Positions 1 through 5,734 of a stretch of DNA of 6,893 nucleotides are shown piece after piece. The notes beneath the pieces are model-generated. The model saw only the letters and a list, made by a program, of their open reading frames with translations. It was not told the DNA's origin and did not search any database. The stretch comes from Actinomycetota bacterium (GTDB taxonomy: Bacteria > Actinomycetota > Acidimicrobiia > Acidimicrobiales > JAFATL01), in NCBI GenBank assembly GCA_019243975.1, contig JAFATL010000724.1, forward strand, positions 1 through 6,893, written 5' to 3'. The translations under genes and the position numbers were made by a program. The first letter of the stretch is position 1; every line of letters starts with the position of its first letter.

Positions 1-938
1 CGCTGCAACACGGCGAACGTCTCGGCCGGGTACTGGTGCTTCGAACCGATGGAGATCGAATCCGACCCGCTGGTGACGTAGGCGTACACGCCGGCCGCAG
101 GCAGGTCGGCCGGCGGGAGCGCGGCGGTCGACGCAGGCGGAACCGCCGTAGTCGACGCTGATGCAGTGCCGCGACCAGCAACGGGCGCGGCGGCCGCCGG
201 GGTTGCCGACGCGCTGGCGGCGGACGAGTCGGGCGGTGCCGCGGCAGACGGGGCCGTCGTCGCGCTCGGCGCCTGCAGTTGCGGCGACGCGGTAGCGGGA
301 CGACCGGCGCCCGCGTGCAGCGCGCTCAACGCGTCTTCGAGGTTGAACGTGGTGGTGTGGTTGCGCTGGCTCACGAACCACACGCCAGTACCGACGAGCA
401 CAACGGCAAGCGTCGCTGCCAGCGAGAGCAGCACCCGCCGGCGCATGCTGGCCGGCGGCGGCGGCACGACGCGCGGCAGCACGGGCATGGGACGCGCGTC
501 GGCGACACGGTGAGCGAGACGGCGGCGCTGCGCGTTAACGAGCACGCGGCTGCGCGCGCCCGGCGCGGTGGCGAGGATGTGGTCGAAGCCCGCCTTCCCG
601 CAGCTGAGCACCAGCAGCGGCGACGTGGCCGTGACAGACGCCGGCTCCGGATCGCCGTCGAGCAGGCCAACCTCGCCATAGTGGTCACCGGGCCGCAGGT
701 GGCCGAGCTCGCGCTCGCCCGCGGCGATGACCGCCCCGCCCTCGACGACGATCCAGAACCGCGCCTCCCGCCCGCCTGCGGCGACGAGCTCGTCGCCCGC
801 CTCGAACCGCTCGGTGCGGAGCAGGGGCGCGATCGCCGCCAACTCGGCCACCGAGCACGACCCCAGGAGGGGCACGCCGGCCAGCCGGCGGACGCCCGGC
901 CGCTGGGTGAGGTCGGGCGCCACGGGGCCGGCGTGCAT
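1..938 (-). CDS. Membrane protein with cytoplasmic cyclic-nucleotide-binding-like domain and outer C-terminal domain (3' end outside window)
   Basis: I translated this frame by hand: it is open from an ATG at 938 to the left edge, giving 312 codons without a stop, so the C-terminus is missing. Residues about 17-135 form a cyclic-nucleotide-binding (Crp/PKA-type) fold, with a phosphate-binding-cassette-like YGEVGLLDGDPEPAS at 87-101. M165-RRR precedes one hydrophobic helix at about 169-190, which by the positive-inside rule puts the N-terminal domain in the cytoplasm. Residues about 209-282 are an Ala/Pro/Ser/Thr-rich linker. An ordered outer segment then begins GVYAYVTSGSDSISIG at 283. The cassette Arg is replaced by Glu98, so cAMP binding is doubtful. 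I do not recognise the outer domain. It may act as an inside-to-outside regulator or an anchored scaffold (inference). It lies 52 bases after the carboxypeptidase gene on the same strand, probably as one transcript. The start is the only standard start codon before the domain, and its ribosome binding site is weak. Confidence 0.82.
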   Translation of the reverse strand, partial: MHAGPVAPDLTQRPGVRRLAGVPLLGSCSVAELAAIAPLLRTERFEAGDELVAAGGREARFWIVVEGGAVIAAGERELGHLRPGDHYGEVGLLDGDPEPASVTATSPLLVLSCGKAGFDHILATAPGARSRVLVNAQRRRLAHRVADARPMPVLPRVVPPPPASMRRRVLLSLAATLAVVLVGTGVWFVSQRNHTTTFNLEDALSALHAGAGRPATASPQLQAPSATTAPSAAAPPDSSAASASATPAAAAPVAGRGTASASTTAVPPASTAALPPADLPAAGVYAYVTSGSDSISIGSKHQYPAETFAVLQ

Positions 939-990
939 GGTCGCAGTGTGCGGGACCGCCGTTACTGCCCTGCGACAGGTTGTTGACAGA

Positions 991-2397
991 TCAGCCGGAA
1001 AGGCGAATCAGGCCTGTGACCAGGTTGTTTTCCCGAGCGACGGCGTTGGGGTAGCCGAACGGGCCGTTGCCGATGAAGGCGAACTGAAGGGGCGCGTTGA
1101 GCTGCAGGTTGCCGACCAGGGCGGCGGCGCCGTTGATCCAGCCCGTCTTGGCGTTGAGCTTGCCCTGGGCGGGCGTGCCCACGAACCGCTTGGCCAGGGT
1201 GCCGTTGACGCCGGCCACCGACAGCCCCTCCCGAAGCGCGCTGTACTCGGGCCGGGCCCCCAACTGCAGGGCGGACAGCTCCAGCCGACAGGTCGAGCGG
1301 TTGCCGGCGGACAGGCCCGAGCCGTCGAGCAGGACCGACCCGGTCGTCGGGAGGGCGAGCGACGTGAGCGTCGCCGCCGTGACCCGCGTCCCGCCGTCGG
1401 TCGTGCCGGTTCCCCCTCCGTAGCGGTCGAGCTCACGGGTGATCAGCTCGGCGATGTAGTTGTCGCTCGAACGCAGCATGTCGCGGACGAGCTGGGCCAG
1501 CGGCGGCGACGAGATCTGGGCGAGCACGACGCCGTTGCCCGGCGCGTTCCAGCTGTTGCTCTGGGCGGCGGCCACGCCGCGCGCATTGAGCAAATGGGCC
1601 AGCGCGCTGCTGGCGTAGTCGGACGGGTCGGGAGCGCTGGTCACGCGGGGATCCCACGTGGTGTACCCGTGATTGACGCTCAGAGCGCCGAGGGGGCCGA
1701 TGTCGTTCTCGGTCTTCACGCTCTTCGACCAACTACTGAGGTAGCGGGTGCGGTCGTAGCGACTGTCGTCGCCGTGGATGCCGCCGGGAACCGCGCGCAC
1801 ACCCGCGTTGACAACCGACGCGGCCAGGTCGGCCAGCGGCGTGAGGGCGGAGCCGGCCAGGCCCGGCTTCTTCGCCACCCACCCCGCGAAGTCAGGCGTC
1901 GACAGCACGGGGTCGCCGCCGCCCACGAGGTAGAGCGCGTCGACCGTGCCGTCGGCACGGGGCGGCGCCGGCGCGACCACGCGCGTGACGAATCGGAAGT
2001 CGGGGCCGAGACGCGTGAGGGCAGCGGCGGCGGTGAGCAGCTTGAGCGTCGACGCCGGCGCCAACGGCATGTCGGGGTTCACCGCCGCGACCGGCTGGGT
2101 GCCCTTCACCACGATCAGGCACGCGTTGATGCCGTCCATGGCCGCGCCCAGCGGGTCCACAGCCGTCGTCGGCGGCGACGGGGCGGGTGCGGCGGCGCGG
2201 GGTGCGGCCGCGGCCACGTAGGCGTTCTCGTCGGGCGACACGACGGTCGTCGTGGTGGCCGCGTCGGGCGGTACCACCACCCCACCGCGCAAGGGGGCGG
2301 CGAGCTTGTCGCCGTTGGAGCGCGACGAACACGCTCCCAACAGCGCGGCCGCCAGCACGATCACCAGCGCCGCGACGCCGCCGCGTCGCCGGTACAT
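991..2397 (-). CDS. dacB: D-alanyl-D-alanine carboxypeptidase/endopeptidase, peptidase S13 (PBP4) family, lipoprotein
   Basis: The enzyme removes the terminal D-Ala from peptidoglycan stem peptides, or cuts D-Ala-mDAP cross-links, outside the cytoplasmic membrane. The 468 residues carry the penicillin-binding-protein triad: STLK at 116-119 (nucleophile Ser116), SDN at 311-313 and KTG at 417-419. The S13-typical segment DGSGLSAGNRST lies at 358-369. The N-terminus MYRRR plus a hydrophobic stretch ends in the lipobox LGAC with Cys23, so the mature protein is probably lipid-anchored. A Pro/Ala/Thr-rich linker follows (about 34-80). About 195 residues separate STLK from SDN. This leaves room for the inserted domains of class C PBPs, though it is shorter than I recall for E. 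coli PBP4. The start ATG has no Shine-Dalgarno sequence and lies 45 bases from a divergent gene, so a leaderless transcript is possible. Family assignment is firm. Carboxypeptidase versus endopeptidase activity cannot be decided from sequence. Confidence 0.93.
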   Translation of the reverse strand: MYRRRGGVAALVIVLAAALLGACSSRSNGDKLAAPLRGGVVVPPDAATTTTVVSPDENAYVAAAAPRAAAPAPSPPTTAVDPLGAAMDGINACLIVVKGTQPVAAVNPDMPLAPASTLKLLTAAAALTRLGPDFRFVTRVVAPAPPRADGTVDALYLVGGGDPVLSTPDFAGWVAKKPGLAGSALTPLADLAASVVNAGVRAVPGGIHGDDSRYDRTRYLSSWSKSVKTENDIGPLGALSVNHGYTTWDPRVTSAPDPSDYASSALAHLLNARGVAAAQSNSWNAPGNGVVLAQISSPPLAQLVRDMLRSSDNYIAELITRELDRYGGGTGTTDGGTRVTAATLTSLALPTTGSVLLDGSGLSAGNRSTCRLELSALQLGARPEYSALREGLSVAGVNGTLAKRFVGTPAQGKLNAKTGWINGAAALVGNLQLNAPLQFAFIGNGPFGYPNAVARENNLVTGLIRLSG

Positions 2398-2406
2398 AGG
2401 CGTACA

Positions 2407-2412
2407 AGGCTA
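2407..2412 (-). promoter_or_regulatory. Candidate -10 element for the carboxypeptidase gene
   Basis: On the minus strand this reads TAGCCT, matching the actinobacterial TANNNT pattern, 9 bases before the ATG at 2397. That spacing would give a transcript with almost no 5' leader, consistent with the lack of a Shine-Dalgarno sequence. No convincing -35 element is visible. In GC-rich DNA a TANNNT match alone is weak support. Confidence 0.3.
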
Positions 2413-2430
2413 CGGGGTCCACCGACCGTT

Positions 2431-2436
2431 TAGGGT
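2431..2436 (+). promoter_or_regulatory. Candidate -10 element for a leaderless transcript of the secreted-protein gene
   Basis: TAGGGT fits TANNNT and ends 6 bases before the GTG start at 2443, the distance expected if transcription begins at the start codon itself. There is no Shine-Dalgarno sequence before the GTG, which supports a leaderless mRNA. No -35 hexamer is recognisable 17 bases upstream. The whole 45-base gap 2398-2442 must serve both divergent genes. Confidence 0.4.
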
Positions 2437-2442
2437 TCGCCC

Positions 2443-3645
2443 GTGCTCCGCCGACTCGCAATGGCTGCTGCGCTCCTCGCAAGTCCCCTGCTCATGGCGG
2501 GTGCCGTGCACGCCGCCCAAACCTCACCCTCGGTGACCTGGGAGAGCTGGCTGAAGCTGAAGGGCGTCTTCGACCTGCAAGGGCCGCGCAAGTCGGACGG
2601 GAAGCTGGTGGCGGCCGCGTTGGGCAACCTCAAGCTCGTCGGCGTCGACGGCGGCGTTACCGACTTCGCGCCCGGCTACGACGTGCCCATCGCCCCCGAG
2701 TCCTACATCGCGCTGTCGCCCGGTCTCACGGTTGACAGCGCCGGGTGCGCGTTCGAACCCGACGAGGTGTTCGCCCTCGACCAGCAGCGCCTCGTGAACC
2801 CCAACGCGCAAGCGCAGGGCATCACCCGCATCAGCGCCGACGGCACGCGGATCAGCCGGTTCGCGACCATCGACGGCACCTCGTCGCTCAACAGCATCGC
2901 GTTCGACACCGGGGGCCAGTTCGAGCACCGCCTCCTCGTCACCGGCATCCTTCCCTCGGCCGGCGTGACGCCGGGTCAACCGGCACCGCCCAACGCGCCG
3001 TCGCAGGTGTACGCCATCGACTGTCGGGGCGTGGTCACCAAGGTGGGCCCGCCGGTCGACAAGGCGCTGGAAGGCGGCGCTGCCATCGCGCCGGCGAGCT
3101 TCGGCCCCTTCGGCGGTGATCTCATCGTTCCCAACGAGAACGACGGCGCCGTCTACGCCATCAACCCCCAAGGCCAGCTGCAGAAGGTCGTCGACTCGGG
3201 GTTGCCGGCAGGCGGGGACACGGGCGTCGAGAGCCTCGGCTTCATCCCGCCCTCGGGCGCGACCCGACTGCTGGTGTCAGACCGGGGCACGCCGGGCAGC
3301 CCGCATCCGGGCACGGAGACGGTGCTGCGCCTGCAGGCCGCCGCCCTCGACGCCGCCGGCGTGCTCCCCGACGACCTGATCGTCGTCACCGAGGCGAGCG
3401 GCACCGCGCAAGTCGTGCACTGCGCGTCGACGTGCTCGGCCCGCACGTTCGCCACCGGCCCCGCGCCCGGTCACATCGAAGGACACGTCATCGCCATCGC
3501 CAAGCCGTTGAAGGCGTCGAGCGACTGGGGCGGGCTGGCGATCATCGCCGGCGTATTGGTCGTCGCCGGCATCGTGCTGTTGGTGGGCGTCAGGCTCCGA
3601 CTGCGTGGAAGCCGCCGTCCACGTGGATCATCTCGCCCGTCGTAG
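2443..3645 (+). CDS. Secreted, C-terminally membrane-anchored protein of unknown function with beta-propeller-like repeats
   Basis: This 400-residue protein starts at GTG 2443, chosen over the ATG at 2461 because it adds the basic MLRRL head of the signal peptide. The hydrophobic core is followed by a likely signal peptidase site after VHA (residue 24). The body contains short strand-turn units such as GDLIVPNENDGAVYAINPQG (224-243) and RLLVSDRGT (275-283), like SMP-30/NHL or other beta-propeller proteins. This is similarity of style, not a firm family match. Cysteines at 102, 194, 327 and 331 could form disulfides outside the cell. A hydrophobic helix at about 362-384 followed by an Arg-rich tail predicts a C-terminal anchor with the body outside. 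I see no catalytic motif and do not assign a function. It diverges from the carboxypeptidase gene, which hints at a cell-envelope role. Its last 56 bases overlap the convergent fabI, and the tail residues 384-400 (seven Arg) are written by DNA that also encodes the FabI C-terminus. Confidence 0.8.
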   Translation: MLRRLAMAAALLASPLLMAGAVHAAQTSPSVTWESWLKLKGVFDLQGPRKSDGKLVAAALGNLKLVGVDGGVTDFAPGYDVPIAPESYIALSPGLTVDSAGCAFEPDEVFALDQQRLVNPNAQAQGITRISADGTRISRFATIDGTSSLNSIAFDTGGQFEHRLLVTGILPSAGVTPGQPAPPNAPSQVYAIDCRGVVTKVGPPVDKALEGGAAIAPASFGPFGGDLIVPNENDGAVYAINPQGQLQKVVDSGLPAGGDTGVESLGFIPPSGATRLLVSDRGTPGSPHPGTETVLRLQAAALDAAGVLPDDLIVVTEASGTAQVVHCASTCSARTFATGPAPGHIEGHVIAIAKPLKASSDWGGLAIIAGVLVVAGIVLLVGVRLRLRGSRRPRGSSRPS

Positions 3646-4354
3646 CGGGGAACCAGTCCGACAGCAGGGCGACGCAGGCGCGGGCGGCGGGCTCGGCGTC
3701 GCTCACGTTCCAGCCCAGGGGCGCGCGCTGTGACCACACCTCTTCGAACTTGGAGAACCCGGGGATACCGCGCGCGGCCACCGTGCGGATCGGACCGGCG
3801 CACACCAGGTTGACGCGCACGCCGAGCGGACCGAGGTCGCGGGCGAGATAGCGGGCTGTCGACTCGAGGGCGGCCTTGGCCACACCCATCCAGTCGTACT
3901 GGGGCCACGCTTGGCGGGCATCGAAGTCGAGGGCGACGATCGAGCCGCCGCCCTTCATCAGCGGCAGCGTCGACTGGGCCAACGCCTTCAACGAGTACGC
4001 CGACACCTGTAGGGCCGTCGACACGTCGTCCCACCCGGCGGCCATGAAGTCGCCGCCCAGGCACACCTCCGGGGCGAAGCCGATGGCGTGCAGCACACCG
4101 TCGACCTGACCCCACTTCTCCTCGAGCGTTCCCGTGAGCCTCTCGAGGTGCGTCGCGTCCGACACGTCGAGCTCGAGGATGTCGGGCTCGGTGGGCAGCC
4201 GTCGGGCCGCCCGCTTGGTGAGGCTCATGGCTCGCCCGAACGACGTGAGCACGACCTCGGCGCCCTGCTCCTGCGCCTGCTTGGCCACCGTGAATGCGAT
4301 CGACGAGTCGGTCAGCACGCCGGTGACGACGATCTTCTTCTTGTCCAGCAGCAT
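3590..4354 (-). CDS. fabI: Enoyl-[acyl-carrier-protein] reductase, NADH-dependent (FabI/InhA-like)
   Basis: It catalyses the last step of each type II fatty acid elongation cycle, reducing trans-2-enoyl-ACP with NAD(P)H in the cytoplasm. The 254-residue length is typical. The N-terminal Rossmann segment TGVLTDSSIAF (11-21) is the FabI form of the nucleotide-binding loop. ELDV (61-64) and HAIGFAP (89-95) line the cofactor site. The catalytic pair is Tyr153 and Lys160 (Y-x6-K), with Phe144 in the position of InhA Phe149. GPIRT (187-191) and the C-terminal GEMIHVDGG (240-248) complete the fold. It is strikingly close to mycobacterial InhA as I recall it, but the substrate-binding loop between GPIRT and QRAP is only 17 residues, about ten shorter than InhA, suggesting ordinary-length acyl chains. 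Ala90 stands where InhA has Ser94. The start has an AGGAG site 7 bases upstream. The gene is last in a fabF-carboxylase-fabI operon and its 3' end overlaps the convergent secreted-protein gene. Confidence 0.96.
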   Translation of the reverse strand: MLLDKKKIVVTGVLTDSSIAFTVAKQAQEQGAEVVLTSFGRAMSLTKRAARRLPTEPDILELDVSDATHLERLTGTLEEKWGQVDGVLHAIGFAPEVCLGGDFMAAGWDDVSTALQVSAYSLKALAQSTLPLMKGGGSIVALDFDARQAWPQYDWMGVAKAALESTARYLARDLGPLGVRVNLVCAGPIRTVAARGIPGFSKFEEVWSQRAPLGWNVSDAEPAARACVALLSDWFPATTGEMIHVDGGFHAVGA

Positions 4355-4361
4355 GTCGTGA

Positions 4362-4366
4362 CTCCT
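4362..4366 (-). promoter_or_regulatory. Ribosome binding site of fabI, overlapping the upstream stop codon
   Basis: On the minus strand this reads AGGAG, 7 bases before the fabI ATG at 4354. Its first two bases are the last two of the TAG stop (4365-4367) of the carboxyltransferase gene, so ribosomes finishing that gene end on the fabI site. This settles the fabI start and indicates translational coupling. Confidence 0.85.
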
Positions 4367-5651
4367 AGAGAGGACCGTTCGAATGGCGCCGCTGCGGGAG
4401 ATGCTCGCGCTTGGTGCGCAGGGCGCGCAGGGCGAAGGCGACGGCGCGGCGGGTGTCGGTGGCGCTGATGACGTCGTCGACGTAGCCCCGCTGGGCGGCG
4501 ATGGTGGGGTTGCAGTACTGGGCGGCGTAATCGTCCTCGAGGCGCAGGCGCTCCACGTCGTCGATCTCGCCGCTCTTGATGCGCTTGCCGTGCAGCACCT
4601 GCACGGCGCCCGGCGCGCCCATCACCGCCAGCTCGGCGTCGGGCCACGCGAAGCAGGCGTCGTTGCCGAGGCCCTTCGAGTCCATCACGATGAACGCGCC
4701 CCCGTAGGCCTTGCGCAGCATGACCGACACGCGCGGCACCGTCGCCGCCGCGTAGGCGTGCACCAGCTGGGCGCCGTGGCGGATCATCCCCCGCCACTCG
4801 ATGTCCTTGCCGGGCTGGAAGCCGGGCGTGTCGACGAACGTGACCAGCGGCAGGTTGAACGCGTCGCAGAACTGTACGAAGCGGGCCGCCTTCTGCGAGG
4901 CGGCGATGTCGAGGGTGCCGGCCAGCTGGCACGCCTGGTTGGCGATCACGCCTACCGGCGCACCCTCGATGGTGGCGAGGGCGGTGACCACGTTGCCGGC
5001 GTGGCGGGCGCGCAACTCGAGCAGGCAGCCGTCGTCGACCACGTCGGCGATCACGACGCGCACGTCGTAGGCCATCGACGCCGATGCGGGCACGGTGACG
5101 GCGGCCGTGGCGCAGTCACGGTCGGCGGGGTCGTCGCAGAACTGGCGGGGCGGTTCCTCCATGTTGTTCGCCGGCAGGAAGGCCAAAACGTCGCGCACGT
5201 GCTCGAGCGCCTCGTCCTCGTCGGCGGCGACCAGCGCCGCCACGCCTGTGTGCACGCCATGGGTGGCCGCGCCGCCCAGCGTGTCGTGGCTCACGTCGAC
5301 GCCGGTCATCTGGGCCACGGGCCCGGGGCCGCTCACGTAGGCGAAGGCGTCGGACGTCATCACCACCACATCGGCGATGCCGAGCAGCAGCGACGGGCCC
5401 GACACGCACGGCCCGACCACGACGAGCACGATCGGCACCACGCCGGATGCCTGCACCAGGGCGCGCGCCACCGTGCCCCAGGCGTGGAGCGACACGACGC
5501 CTTGGGCCACCTCGGCGCCCGAGGTGTCGAGCACGCCGACGATCGGCACGCCGATGTCGGTGGCCGTGGTGACGAGGCGCGAGAGCACCTCGCCCTCGAC
5601 CTGGCCGACGGCGCCGTGGTGCTTGCCGCCGGCAAGGCGGAACCACGCCAC
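4365..5651 (-). CDS. accD: Acyl-CoA (acetyl/propionyl-CoA) carboxylase carboxyltransferase subunit, AccD6-like
   Basis: The subunit transfers a carboxyl group from biotin to acetyl-CoA or another acyl-CoA, giving malonyl-CoA for fatty acid synthesis; it needs a biotin carboxylase/carrier subunit that is not in this window. Both crotonase-like halves are present in one chain (428 residues from the GTG at 5651). The N half has LDTSGAEVAQGVVSLHAWG (41-59) and the oxyanion loop GPCVSGPSLLL (80-90), where the family usually has GPCAGGA. The C half has GVIANQ (234-239), TPGFQPG (275-281), RHGAQLVHAY (291-300) and the second oxyanion loop RKAYGGAF (313-320). FAWPDAELAVMGAPGAV (334-350) closely resembles mycobacterial AccD6 from memory. 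GTG 5651 is the first standard start codon, but GC-rich codon bias and plausible homologous residues (DGRS before VAWF) continue upstream, so true translation probably starts near 5738 at a CTG, giving 457 residues. Substrate choice cannot be called. The stop overlaps the fabI ribosome binding site. Confidence 0.9.
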   Translation of the reverse strand: MAWFRLAGGKHHGAVGQVEGEVLSRLVTTATDIGVPIVGVLDTSGAEVAQGVVSLHAWGTVARALVQASGVVPIVLVVVGPCVSGPSLLLGIADVVVMTSDAFAYVSGPGPVAQMTGVDVSHDTLGGAATHGVHTGVAALVAADEDEALEHVRDVLAFLPANNMEEPPRQFCDDPADRDCATAAVTVPASASMAYDVRVVIADVVDDGCLLELRARHAGNVVTALATIEGAPVGVIANQACQLAGTLDIAASQKAARFVQFCDAFNLPLVTFVDTPGFQPGKDIEWRGMIRHGAQLVHAYAAATVPRVSVMLRKAYGGAFIVMDSKGLGNDACFAWPDAELAVMGAPGAVQVLHGKRIKSGEIDDVERLRLEDDYAAQYCNPTIAAQRGYVDDVISATDTRRAVAFALRALRTKREHLPQRRHSNGPL

Positions 5652-5734
5652 CGAGCGGCCGTCGAGCTCCCGGATGTCGGCCTCGACGGCCGCGTCGCGC
5701 GCGGCGGCCAGCGTGAACAGCGACGAGGGTGACC

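Noticed and set aside
111..330. Ala/Pro/Ser-rich stretch as a DNA repeat array
   Set aside because: The codons vary and there is no regular period; it is a low-complexity protein linker, not a tandem DNA repeat.
727..2433. Long 568-codon plus-strand open frame
   Set aside because: It lies antisense to the carboxypeptidase and the start of the cyclic-nucleotide-domain gene. Its product is a Gly/Arg/His/Val-rich string without domains, typical of the mirror frame of GC-rich genes.
3540..3660. Possible bidirectional terminator between the convergent genes
   Set aside because: Short inverted repeats such as TCCACGTGGA occur, but they lie inside coding sequence and have no T-run; GC-rich DNA gives such matches by chance.
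4383..5732. Long 449-codon plus-strand open frame
   Set aside because: Antisense to the carboxyltransferase; the translation is His/Gly/Arg-rich with no recognisable motif, while the minus strand encodes a clear enzyme.
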